Shown: positions 43,010 through 50,117, counted from the first letter of the stretch. The stretch is DNA of 64,000 nucleotides from HXMU1420-13 sp965601825 (GCA_965601825.1 OZ271839.1:1240001-1304000); one strand, 5' to 3'. Notes: generated by a model from the sequence alone, not told the origin. Numbers and translations: made by a program.

Positions 43010-45679
43010 ATGACAGCCCGAAAACAAACTCCTTTAATGCGCCAGTATAATGAGATTAAGGAGCAATATCCGGGCACGATTTTACTATTCAGAGTTGGGG
43101 ATTTCTATGAAACCTTTTCTGATGATGCCATTTTGGTTAGTAAGGAATTGGGAATTACACTCACCAAAAGAAATAATGGAGGTGATCAAACTCCGTTAGC
43201 GGGATTCCCATTTCACGCTCTGGATACTTATTTACCGAAACTGGTAAAGAAAGGATATAAAGTGGCGGTTTGTGACCAGACTGAAAGTCCGGAAGAAGCC
43301 AAAAAGGCCGGTCGAAAAATTGTAGAACGTGATGTAACTGAAATTACAACTCCGGGAGTTACACTTTCAGATAAGCTACTCGATCACAAACGAAATAATT
43401 ATATCATTTCATTGTTTTGGGCAGGTCCGCTAATAGGCGTGGCATTTTCAGATATCTCGACCGGTGAGTTTGGATTGAGCGAGGTTTCGGATGCGGGGTT
43501 GAACAGTTTAATAGCGGCAATTCAACCATCTGAGGTTTTGGTTCAGGCTAAGTTGAAAGGAAAACTTGTTCCATCATTTGATCACTTTAATGTCTCTTAC
43601 ATTGTTGATTGGGTATTTGAAGGTGATTACGGATACACCACGTTAATCGATCATTTTAAAACCCACTCTTTAAAAGGGTTTGGAGTTGAAGAACTAAAAG
43701 TAGCTCATGTTGCTGCAGGAGCTTTACTTCATTACATGAAGGAAACGCAGAAAGCATATCTACAGCATCTGCGAAGATTATATGCTTATGAGAGCAATGA
43801 TTTTATGTCGCTGGATCCCTCCACAAAAAGAAATCTTGAGCTTACCAGCAGTATTCAAGAAGGTGGAACAGAAGGCACTTTGATCTCCATCATGGACGAG
43901 ACCACCACTGCAATGGGTGGACGATTGCTCCGGCGCTGGATTATGCGTCCTCTAAAGAGATTGACTCCCATTCAGCAGCGACTAGATGCAGTTGATGAGT
44001 TATATCAAAATCATTCTATTCGATCTTCTATTCGACAAGAATTGGAAGAAGTTGGTGATTTAGAGCGATTGATTTCTAGAATCTGTGTTGGTCGCACAAA
44101 TGCTCGCGATATCAAACAAATTGAAAGATCGTTAAGTCAGGTTCCTAGAATCAAAAGTCTATTTGCGAGTTGGGAGAATGTCTTGCTGCAAGACATTAAC
44201 CAAAGACTAAAGATGTTGATTGATGTTCAACATCGAATCAATGAAACTCTTGCTGATGAACCACCGGCCGGAATTCGTGATGGCGGGATGATTGCAGAAG
44301 GCTTGAATGAGGAATTGGATGAACTTCGCGATATTGCCAAGAATGGAAAGAACTATATCGCACAGATCAAAGATCAGCTTTCTGTTGAAACCGGTATTCC
44401 TTCTTTAAAGATTGGATACAACAAAGTATTCGGGTATTACATCGAAGTGACTAACGCTCATAAGGATAAAGTCCCGGAGACATTTATTCGAAAACAGACT
44501 TTAGTCAATGCTGAGCGTTACATCACACCTGAGCTAAAAGAAGTTGAAGAGAAAGTGCTTTCTGCAGAAGATCGGAGCAAGATGCTCGAATATCAGCTAT
44601 TTGAAGAATTGAGGGTTTTTGTAGCTGGATTTGCAGATGACATCCAACAAATTGCTCAGGCAATCGCACAGCTTGATGTACTCCAAAGTTTTGCAGAAGT
44701 GGCTTTCCGTAATGCTTATGCTAAGCCGGAAGTTCGTGATTCAGAAGAAATCATCATCAAGAAAGGGCGGCATCCCGTTGTTGAAAAATCACTGCCACTT
44801 GGAGAGCCTTTCATCCCAAATGATATCGAGCTGAACAATTCCGAGCAGCAAATTATGATTATTACCGGACCAAATATGGCAGGTAAAAGTATCATTCTGC
44901 GTCAGACTGGTCTGATCGTTTTGATGGCTCAACTTGGAAGTTTTGTTCCGGCTGAGTCTGCTTTTATTGGATTGGTTGATAAGATTTTCACTCGTGTTGG
45001 TGCTTCAGATAATTTAGCTGCAGGTGAGTCAACGTTTCTTGTTGAGATGAATGAAGCTGCAAATATCCTGAACAATGCAACACCGCGATCTTTGATTTTA
45101 CTAGATGAAGTAGGTCGTGGTACCAGCACCTTTGATGGATTAAGTATAGCATGGTCATTGGCTGAGTTTCTACATAATCATGCTCCAGTGGCAGCAAAGA
45201 CCTTATTTGCAACTCACTATCATGAGTTGAACGAGCTTGAGCATATGTATCATCGCATCAAGAACTTTAATGTTCAGGTTAAAGAGCACGATGGTAAAGT
45301 TATTTTCCTTCGAAAGCTTATCAAAGGGGGAGCGGATCACAGCTACGGAATACAAGTAGCAAATATGGCCGGTTTACCGGAAGTAGTCATAGAAAGAGCA
45401 AAAGAGATTCTAGGAAATTTAGAAAGCCACAGTCTGGATGTGACCAATAAAAACGGAACTCCGGAAAACGATGCTATCAAACAAAAAGCGGCAGTCAAGA
45501 AGATGACGGAAAGCATTCCTGTCCAGCCTGAGATTTCCCAAATGAATCTTTTTGCGAATCATCTGGATCCTAAATTCGAGACCTTGATGAATAAACTCGA
45601 AGCCATCGACCCAAATCGAATTACTCCAATAGAGGCTTTGATGATTGTCACGGAATTGAAACAGGTTTTGGGGGATTGA
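43010..45679 (+). CDS. mutS: DNA mismatch repair protein MutS
   Basis: Recognises mismatches and starts repair. The 889 residues show the N-terminal mismatch-binding TPLMRQYNEIKEQYPGTILLFRVGDFYETF, with the Phe-X-Glu wedge as FYE (about 33-35), the core and clamp regions, and the ATPase domain with Walker A TGPNMAGKS (about 621-629), GASDNLAAGESTFLVEM, Walker B LILLDEVGRGTS and ATHYHEL. Length is typical of MutS1. No mutL is adjacent. Downstream lies a repeat-rich stretch and a putative terminator. Confidence 0.98.
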   Translation: MTARKQTPLMRQYNEIKEQYPGTILLFRVGDFYETFSDDAILVSKELGITLTKRNNGGDQTPLAGFPFHALDTYLPKLVKKGYKVAVCDQTESPEEAKKAGRKIVERDVTEITTPGVTLSDKLLDHKRNNYIISLFWAGPLIGVAFSDISTGEFGLSEVSDAGLNSLIAAIQPSEVLVQAKLKGKLVPSFDHFNVSYIVDWVFEGDYGYTTLIDHFKTHSLKGFGVEELKVAHVAAGALLHYMKETQKAYLQHLRRLYAYESNDFMSLDPSTKRNLELTSSIQEGGTEGTLISIMDETTTAMGGRLLRRWIMRPLKRLTPIQQRLDAVDELYQNHSIRSSIRQELEEVGDLERLISRICVGRTNARDIKQIERSLSQVPRIKSLFASWENVLLQDINQRLKMLIDVQHRINETLADEPPAGIRDGGMIAEGLNEELDELRDIAKNGKNYIAQIKDQLSVETGIPSLKIGYNKVFGYYIEVTNAHKDKVPETFIRKQTLVNAERYITPELKEVEEKVLSAEDRSKMLEYQLFEELRVFVAGFADDIQQIAQAIAQLDVLQSFAEVAFRNAYAKPEVRDSEEIIIKKGRHPVVEKSLPLGEPFIPNDIELNNSEQQIMIITGPNMAGKSIILRQTGLIVLMAQLGSFVPAESAFIGLVDKIFTRVGASDNLAAGESTFLVEMNEAANILNNATPRSLILLDEVGRGTSTFDGLSIAWSLAEFLHNHAPVAAKTLFATHYHELNELEHMYHRIKNFNVQVKEHDGKVIFLRKLIKGGADHSYGIQVANMAGLPEVVIERAKEILGNLESHSLDVTNKNGTPENDAIKQKAAVKKMTESIPVQPEISQMNLFANHLDPKFETLMNKLEAIDPNRITPIEALMIVTELKQVLGD

Positions 45680-45700
45680 ATTTGATATTCGATAGTTCAA

Positions 45701-45767
45701 ATAACGACGAAAGACAAACGACGTACGACGAAAGTCAGGCGTTGGTCATTGGTCGACAGTCTTTTGT
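45701..45767 (+). terminator. long-stem terminator after mutS, built on heptad-like repeats
   Basis: AAAGACAAACGAC (45710-45722) pairs with the GTCTTTTGTCTTT segment at 45759-45771 with one mismatch, and a T tract follows. The ascending arm lies in a degenerate heptad-like series (ATAACGA, CGAAAGA, CAAACGA, CGTACGA, CGAAAGT; 45701-45735), related in length and motif to the TAACGAA array. The 36-base loop makes it a weak classical terminator. Confidence 0.4.
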
Positions 45768-45793
45768 CTTTTTTTGATAAACTCCACCAAACA
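45768..45793 (+). repeat. left copy of a 26-bp direct repeat flanking the DUF559 cassette
   Basis: The segment 45768-45793 (C, seven T, GATAAACTCCACCAAACA) matches 46468-46493 at 23 of 26 positions, exactly 700 bases apart. The right copy contains the first codons of the GntR gene, so the left copy looks like a target-site duplication or a remnant of the old gene start. Confidence 0.75.
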
Positions 45794-45825
45794 CACCCCT
45801 AAATCCCCTCTCTAGAGGGGACTTT
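45791..45825 (+). repeat. dispersed 35-bp repeat, copy A
   Basis: The repeat begins ACACACCCCTAAATCCCC and ends GAGGGGACTTT, with an internal stem CCCCTCT/AGAGGGG (two-base loop). Copy C (46437-46472) differs at one position in this span. Copy B (46017-46051) is inverted. The copies bound two small genes. Confidence 0.9.
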
Positions 45826-45845
45826 AGAATTACCGAAAAAATAAG

Positions 45846-46013
45846 ATGTTGAGAATGAAAGATGAAATCGTAAAGATTAATTCGATACTTAGAGGGAAGA
45901 AAGTGCTACGAGTTTTTCAAAGTAAAGAAAATGAAATAGGAATTGAATTCGAGGATGGGACCAGGTTCTTTATCGATTTGACTGATGATGGATTTGAATT
46001 TAGTATTACATAG
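45846..46013 (+). CDS. 55-residue small protein of unknown function inside the repeat-bounded cassette
   Basis: The ATG ORF lies between inverted repeat copies A and B. The protein starts MLRMKDEIVKINSILRGKKV and continues with alternating hydrophobic and charged residues (EIGIEFEDGTRFFIDL) to a FEFSIT end. This pattern suggests a short helix followed by three beta strands, as in compact all-beta small proteins. The stop at 46011 is four bases before repeat B. The coding-like composition and the containment between repeats argue that it is real. No family name can be given. Confidence 0.55.
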   Translation: MLRMKDEIVKINSILRGKKVLRVFQSKENEIGIEFEDGTRFFIDLTDDGFEFSIT

Positions 46014-46016
46014 AAT

Positions 46017-46051
46017 AAGTCCACTCTAGAGAGGGGATTTAGGGGTGTGTC
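46017..46051 (-). repeat. dispersed 35-bp repeat, copy B (inverted)
   Basis: Reverse complement of copies A and C with one or two changes (AGAGTGGACTT instead of AGAGGGGACTT). It ends five bases before the ATG of the DUF559 gene, so the promoter or ribosome-binding region of that gene lies in the repeat (GAGGGG at 46031-46036 is SD-like but rather far from the ATG). Confidence 0.9.
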
Positions 46052-46055
46052 AGAA

Positions 46056-46448
46056 ATGACAAGAAGAAAAATCATACCATACAATCCTCGGCTAAAAGAA
46101 CTCGCACGCCAACTACGAAATAATGCAACAAAAGCAGAGATTGTTTTATGGAAATCACTCTCCGGTAAACAGTGTATGGGTTATGATTTCCATCGACAAA
46201 AACCAATTGGCGAATTCATTGTTGATTTCTTTTGCCATGAATTAATGTTGGCAATTGAACTTGATGGAGTTTCGCATAATCAAGTCGAAGTGAGATTGAA
46301 GGATAAACGAAAAGAGCAGTTTCTAAATTCAATTGGGATCACTGTAATTCGATTTCAGGATTCTGATATTTATCCGGAGAATCGGGATGCGTTAGCTGAA
46401 ATTGAACGTTATATTCACGCACATCATAATAAAAGTACACACCCCTAA
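46056..46448 (+). CDS. DUF559 (Vsr-like PD-(D/E)XK) endonuclease-domain protein
   Basis: A 130-residue protein starting at ATG 46056; a GTG at 46047 lies inside repeat B and is less likely. The N-terminal NPRLKELARQLRNNATKAEIVLW and the core IGEFIVDFFCHELMLAIELDGVSH (Asp in IVDF, Glu in AIELDG) followed by IRFQDSDI match DUF559, a single-domain relative of the very-short-patch-repair nuclease fold. The last three codons and stop (ACA CAC CCC TAA) belong to repeat copy C, and the ATG is next to copy B, so gene and repeats form one unit. Confidence 0.88.
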   Translation: MTRRKIIPYNPRLKELARQLRNNATKAEIVLWKSLSGKQCMGYDFHRQKPIGEFIVDFFCHELMLAIELDGVSHNQVEVRLKDKRKEQFLNSIGITVIRFQDSDIYPENRDALAEIERYIHAHHNKSTHP

Positions 46449-46472
46449 ATCCCCTCTCTAAAGGGGACTTTT
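46437..46472 (+). repeat. dispersed 36-bp repeat, copy C
   Basis: Same as copy A over 35 bases with one substitution (CTAAAGGGG for CTAGAGGGG). Its left end supplies the final codons and stop of the DUF559 gene, while its AAAGGGG stretch (46460-46466) is a plausible ribosome binding site for the gntR TTG start at 46474. Confidence 0.9.
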
Positions 46473-46493
46473 TTTGAAAAACTCCGCTAAACA
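46468..46493 (+). repeat. right copy of the 26-bp direct repeat, overlapping the gntR start
   Basis: Matches 45768-45793 at 23 of 26 positions. It includes the TTG start and the first six codons of the GntR gene (KNSAKH). See the left copy. Confidence 0.75.
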
Positions 46494-47367
46494 TATCGCA
46501 GACAGAATACGATTGATGATTTCTACCAAACAGTTTCAGGTTGGGGAATTGTTGCCATCTACACGCGAATTGGGTCACCAGCTAGGAGTTAGTTTTCATA
46601 CTGTTCGTAAGGCTTATCACATTTTAGGAGATGAAGGTTTGATCTCCGGTGAAAAAGGACGTGGTTTTATTGTAAATCGCCAGACCTCTTTGATGGATAA
46701 AGAACAACGATTGGAAGTTGGTGGTGCTAAAGTCCAGGCATTGATAGAAGAGTTAATTGGTTATGGACTCGATGATGCAGAAATCGAATTGCTATTCCAG
46801 GAACAGCTAGACTATATCGATTGGCCAAATCGAATTCAGACATGCGCCAGCGTTGGAGAAAACATCGAGCTTGGAGGGATGTTAGCAAGTGCCATCAAGA
46901 AAGAAGTTGGTGTAAAAAGTCGGGTTATCGAGGTTACTGAATATGAAAGTGCTGCAAAGTTCGACGCTCTTTTCGTGCCGGTTAAGTACGTACATCAATT
47001 CAAAAGTCTGAGTGAAACCATCATGATTATCCCGATTGTGTATGGATATGATCCTGATGTTTTATTATCAGTGGTTGATTTATTTGGGATACAAACAATC
47101 GGTCTTGTAACATCTCAAGAAGATTCTATTTCTAGAATTATTGCTGAAATCAAACCAACATTGCCTTTTGAGGGATCAATTGTAGCAGGTAGTATTTATG
47201 GGAAGTCATTACCACTCTTTGTTCGCGAAACGGATTTGATTTTATACACACCCGATAGTGCTCGATTAGTGGAACAGAAAGTACCAGAAAAAAAACGAAT
47301 CAAACTGGAATATAAATTGTCGGATCGTTCAGCTGAAATGATACGATCTGAGCTTTGGGAGCAATAG
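46474..47367 (+). CDS. GntR-family transcriptional regulator with an unusual effector domain
   Basis: A 297-residue protein. The winged helix (residues 1-70) shows the YtrA/MocR-like pattern HIADRIRLMISTKQFQVGELLPSTRELGHQLGVSFHTVRKAYHILGDEGLI. The remaining about 225 residues are not a MocR aminotransferase or a short YtrA tail; they look alpha/beta (AAKFDALFVPVKYVH, TIGLVTSQEDSISRIIAEI, SIVAGSIYG), reminiscent of periplasmic-binding-protein-like folds, but I cannot name the family. It starts with TTG just after repeat copy C. Probable target: itself or the helicase downstream. Confidence 0.75.
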   Translation: MKNSAKHIADRIRLMISTKQFQVGELLPSTRELGHQLGVSFHTVRKAYHILGDEGLISGEKGRGFIVNRQTSLMDKEQRLEVGGAKVQALIEELIGYGLDDAEIELLFQEQLDYIDWPNRIQTCASVGENIELGGMLASAIKKEVGVKSRVIEVTEYESAAKFDALFVPVKYVHQFKSLSETIMIIPIVYGYDPDVLLSVVDLFGIQTIGLVTSQEDSISRIIAEIKPTLPFEGSIVAGSIYGKSLPLFVRETDLILYTPDSARLVEQKVPEKKRIKLEYKLSDRSAEMIRSELWEQ

Positions 47368-47415
47368 TTTTGCAATTAAGAATTAAGAATGATTCAATTT
47401 AGAATATTCAAGATG

Positions 47416-47472
47416 GTCATCCTGAGGCTGCTGCCGAAGGATCGACGATTCTTCGCTACCGTTCAGAATGAC
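47416..47472. repeat. palindromic dispersed element with GTCAT...ATGAC ends, carrying the helicase start codon
   Basis: The left end GTCATCCTGA (47416-47425) and the right end TCAGAATGAC (47463-47472) are inverted repeats with one mismatch. Between them are CTGCTGCCGAAGGATCGACG and TTCGCTACCG. The ATG of the helicase gene (47468-47470) lies in the right end. The ends resemble those of the 42877-42978 element. Confidence 0.65.
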
Positions 47473-49405
47473 TAAAAAAGAGACTTTGCAGGTAAAAGAG
47501 ACTATCCAGAAAGCTATTTCAGCAATCGGTAAAGAGATCGAAGCTGTTCGAGAGACTCCATCCACCGATGTTCTTACCAATGGTATCAAAGAGAAAAAAT
47601 CGGGACATCATGTATACGTGTTTGAGTCGAATAACCAGGGACTCAGATTTGCTGAAGAAGTCAAAGCTAAGGTTGAGGGTGAGAAAGAACAAATTGTAGA
47701 AGTTCTTGATTTGAAGGATGGAAAAGTCTGGTTGGAATTTTCCAAAGACGAAGGGAAAATGATTTATGAAGTTTTTCTCGAATGGGAAAATGATTTCGTG
47801 TTACGAAGAACTGAAGAACACCTTCATACTCTCGAGGATAAATGGAAAGATATCCCTCAACTTGAACTGCTTCTCAATCCTCAAGATCGATTTGATGTAG
47901 TGGGTACTAAAGTTGCTTCAAAGGTTGATGATTTAAGAAATGAGTCACAAATCGATGCCATTCAGAAAGCCATCAATAATAACATCACTTTTATCTGGGG
48001 ACCTCCGGGAACCGGTAAAACAGCCACAATCGGATATATAATTGCAAACTTTTTAAGATTAGGTCAACGTGTATTATTTGTATCAAATACAAACCGTGCT
48101 GTTGATGTTGGTTTACTTAATGTGATGGATGCACTCTATGAAATCCAACCTGATTTTGATCTTCAACAAACTACACGTTTTGGGGAGGCCTGGATTGACG
48201 ATGAAAGATTGGAATCAGTCTTATTTGAGCATCAGGTAAAAGAGAAACTGGATTCACGAAAGTCTGAAGCTGTTGAGTTGAGTCAGCTTCTAAGTCAGTT
48301 TGAGGCCATTCAGGAACAAGTGGATGAGCTAATGGATAATGACGAAGAAGTTCCGCAAGCTCTGGATCTTCAAGCTCAATTATTAGGAGAAAAGATAGAT
48401 CGTTTTGGTGGGCCTCTGGAGCTAGAGGGAAAGATTGATCGTCTTCTAAACCTGAATGAGCGGTATGAGCTAAAGAAGAAACAACTCGTGGCCACAACAA
48501 TGGCGAAAGTTTGTACCTCTGAGTTGTTTTATAATATTAGTTACGATGCAGTTGTTGTAGATGAATCTTCGATGGCGAGTTTGCCATATTTGTTGTTGAT
48601 GGCCGCCAAATCCAAAGAGCATATAGTGATTGCAGGTGACCCGATGCAGTTACCACCCATTTCCATTACCAATTATAAAGAGGCAGCGGCTTTTCTGGAG
48701 CAGGATATTTTCACCTATGTATCAAATGCATCCAATACAGATGACTTATTTATTTGGCATGATCAAAATCCTGATTTCACTTCTTTTTTTGATACTCAGT
48801 ATCGATTGAATTCAGATTTGGCAGGAGTGATAAGTTCTGTTTTTTATGATGGACGATTGAAAACAGGAAAAATTAAATCCTCAAAAACTGATCATATTTC
48901 GGTCGCATTGATAGATTCTTCGAAATATGGACCTCGAATTGAGCAAGAGAATTCAGATAAAGGATTCAAGCCGAAAAACGAAGTACACCTTCGATTGATT
49001 GAAGAGAGTGTGAAAAAGTTAAAGCTTAAACATCCATCTGATGAAATTGGAATCATTGTTCCTTTTCGAAGTTCGGTGTATCAGGTAAGAAGTCATCTTA
49101 AAGAAAAAGGTCATTCAGGAATTGAAGTTGGTACTATCCATACCTTTCAGGGAAGGGAAAAATCAGTGATTTTATTCGATACCGTAATGAGTGCTGAAAT
49201 TCAATATGGACAGCGAAGGCATTTTTCGGTACGACCGTTCGATGAAACTAAAAATGGTATGAGTGTTCCCCGATTATTGAATGTAGCCTTTTCAAGAAGC
49301 AAAGAACTCTTAATTGTGATTGCAGATATGAATCACATTAATCATGTTTATGGCCGAAAATTCTTAGGAAGACTTCTTCACTCATTAAAAGAAATATCCC
49401 TTTAG
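47468..49405 (+). CDS. Upf1-like SF1 DNA/RNA helicase (AAA_11/AAA_12)
   Basis: A 645-residue protein. About 150 N-terminal residues of unknown fold precede the helicase core: Walker A GPPGTGKT (178-185), motif Ia SNTNRAVD, a helical insert (about 240-335) typical of domain 1B, Walker B VVVDESS (362-368), motif III GDPMQLPP (390-397), motif IV/V FDTQYRLN and GTIHTFQGREKS, and motif VI LNVAFSRSKELLIV. This order is that of SF1B Upf1/Dna2-like helicases, which also occur in several defence and repair systems. The start codon sits in a dispersed palindromic element. Confidence 0.9.
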   Translation: MTKKETLQVKETIQKAISAIGKEIEAVRETPSTDVLTNGIKEKKSGHHVYVFESNNQGLRFAEEVKAKVEGEKEQIVEVLDLKDGKVWLEFSKDEGKMIYEVFLEWENDFVLRRTEEHLHTLEDKWKDIPQLELLLNPQDRFDVVGTKVASKVDDLRNESQIDAIQKAINNNITFIWGPPGTGKTATIGYIIANFLRLGQRVLFVSNTNRAVDVGLLNVMDALYEIQPDFDLQQTTRFGEAWIDDERLESVLFEHQVKEKLDSRKSEAVELSQLLSQFEAIQEQVDELMDNDEEVPQALDLQAQLLGEKIDRFGGPLELEGKIDRLLNLNERYELKKKQLVATTMAKVCTSELFYNISYDAVVVDESSMASLPYLLLMAAKSKEHIVIAGDPMQLPPISITNYKEAAAFLEQDIFTYVSNASNTDDLFIWHDQNPDFTSFFDTQYRLNSDLAGVISSVFYDGRLKTGKIKSSKTDHISVALIDSSKYGPRIEQENSDKGFKPKNEVHLRLIEESVKKLKLKHPSDEIGIIVPFRSSVYQVRSHLKEKGHSGIEVGTIHTFQGREKSVILFDTVMSAEIQYGQRRHFSVRPFDETKNGMSVPRLLNVAFSRSKELLIVIADMNHINHVYGRKFLGRLLHSLKEISL

Positions 49406-49411
49406 TGCTGA

Positions 49412-49621
49412 CTATTCAATGCCGTAGGTCTTACATATTCTTTCGAATAGTTCATCACGCGCTTCTCTATCCTTTAATGTGATCTGCATATGATCTTTAC
49501 CAAACCAAAGTGTTAAACCTGTATTACTAGATGGTATTTCTACAGAAGTAACTCTTTCGAGATTTAAAACCTGTGCATGACCTAAACCATTTACAAATTT
49601 GATTGCTTTCATAGATTTCAT
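49412..49621 (-). CDS. small protein of unknown function (69 residues)
   Basis: The 69-residue protein starts MKSMKAIKFVNGLGHAQVLN and has alternating strands (VTSVEIPSSNTGLTLWF, DHMQITL) then a helix (DREARDELFERICKTYG). It looks like a compact beta-sheet plus helix domain. It is convergent with the helicase gene, 6 bases apart. A start at the second ATG (MKAIKF, four codons in) is possible. Not recognised. Confidence 0.6.
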   Translation of the reverse strand: MKSMKAIKFVNGLGHAQVLNLERVTSVEIPSSNTGLTLWFGKDHMQITLKDREARDELFERICKTYGIE

Positions 49622-49693
49622 ATTTAATGTTTCAATATCAATGAAGTGATTTCACATGAAGACAAAATAAATTCAAAGGTTTTTGAAAAAGTC

Positions 49694-49723
49694 TTGATAA
49701 GAATATGAAATCACTCTTATATT
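49694..49723 (+). promoter_or_regulatory. predicted tRNA-region promoter
   Basis: TTGATA (49694-49699), an 18-base spacer and TATATT (49718-49723), then GGGCC at the likely start site. It is a good housekeeping-type promoter pointing to the tRNA-Gly region, but the transcript would meet a hairpin with a T tract at once (49730-49752). Confidence 0.5.
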
Positions 49724-49728
49724 TAGGG

Positions 49729-49753
49729 CCGCTTCAGAAATGAGGCGTTTTTT
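49729..49753 (+). terminator. hairpin with T6 directly after the promoter
   Basis: CGCTTCA (49730-49736) pairs with TGAGGCG (49741-49747) across a GAAA tetraloop and is followed by TTTTTT. It is a textbook intrinsic terminator, here with no gene between promoter and hairpin. It may be the leftover of a lost tRNA or an attenuator. Confidence 0.7.
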
Positions 49754-49760
49754 ATTGAAC

Positions 49761-49824
49761 GCGAGAATAGCTTCCCGATAAATCGGGAGTAGAGCATCCC
49801 GAAAGGTCGGGACCAAGGTTGGGG
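49761..49824 (+). pseudogene. broken tRNA-Gly copy carrying two palindromes
   Basis: The pieces GCGAGAATAGCT (49761-49772), GTAGAGCA (49789-49796) and CCAAGGTTGGGG (49813-49824) are identical to segments of the intact tRNA-Gly and in the same order. The parts between them are replaced by TCCCGATAAATCGGGA (49773-49788) and TCCCGAAAGGTCGGGA (49797-49812). The 3' half (T arm, acceptor) is missing. It cannot make a functional tRNA. Confidence 0.8.
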
Positions 49825-49858
49825 CAACAACCGGATTTACTAAAACTAATCTCAATTA

Positions 49859-49931
49859 GCGAGAATAGCTCAGTTGGTAGAGCACAACCTTGCCAAGGTT
49901 GGGGTCGCGAGTTCGAGTCTCGTTTCTCGCT
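49859..49931 (+). tRNA. tRNA-Gly (anticodon GCC)
   Basis: A 73-base cloverleaf. Acceptor GCGAGAA pairs with TTCTCGC plus discriminator T; the D arm is GCTC..GAGC with loop AGTTGGTA. The anticodon stem CAACC/GGTTG holds the loop TTGCCAA, giving anticodon GCC; the T arm is GCGAG-TTCGAGT-CTCGT (one wobble). CCA is not encoded. It is flanked by broken copies on both sides and followed by a terminator. Confidence 0.96.
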
Positions 49932-49933
49932 CT

Positions 49934-49972
49934 GAAAAGGGTCTTTAACAATCGTTGAAGACCCTTTTTTTA
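49934..49972 (+). terminator. terminator of tRNA-Gly
   Basis: AAGGGTCTT (49937-49945) pairs with AAGACCCTT (49958-49966); the stem can be extended inward with TAAC/GTTG-type pairing, and T7 follows. Confidence 0.9.
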
Positions 49973-49990
49973 TATTGATTGTTTAATTTT

Positions 49991-50054
49991 GAGTTGGTAA
50001 GCATCCGACAGGACGCGACCAAGGTTGGGGGCGTCCCGATGTATCGGGATCGCT
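49991..50054 (+). pseudogene. second broken tRNA-Gly copy carrying palindromes
   Basis: AGTTGGTA (49992-49999) and CCAAGGTTGGGG (50019-50030) are tRNA-Gly pieces in the right order. Between them lies TCCGACAGGACGCGA, and after them is GCG plus the palindrome TCCCGATGTATCGGGA (50034-50049). The 5' acceptor strand and the T arm are missing. It is followed by a terminator-like hairpin, as the intact gene is. Confidence 0.7.
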
Positions 50055-50096
50055 TTTAAGGCAGGTAATCAAGATGACTTGGTCGCCTTTTTAATT
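50055..50096. terminator. bidirectional terminator between tRNA remnant and kbl
   Basis: AAGGC (50058-50062) pairs with GCCTT (50085-50089) around an inner CAAG/CTTG stem (50070-50073, 50078-50081), with T5 on the plus side and TTTT on the minus side. It probably ends kbl on the minus strand, whose stop is 22 bases away. Confidence 0.55.
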
Positions 50097-50117
50097 TAGT
50101 GAGTTCAATTGCAGGTT

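Noticed and set aside
45768..46493. Classical insertion sequence
   Set aside because: No transposase is encoded; DUF559 is not a known DDE, HUH or serine transposase, so it is reported as a repeat-nuclease cassette.
49673..49855. 60-residue minus-strand ORF
   Set aside because: It lies across the promoter, hairpin and broken tRNA-Gly copy; the translated sequence reflects the palindromes, not a protein.
49859..49931. tRNA-Gly as an attachment site for an integrated element
   Set aside because: No integrase gene lies on either side, and the repeated tRNA pieces are internal segments broken by palindromes, not a single 3' end duplication.
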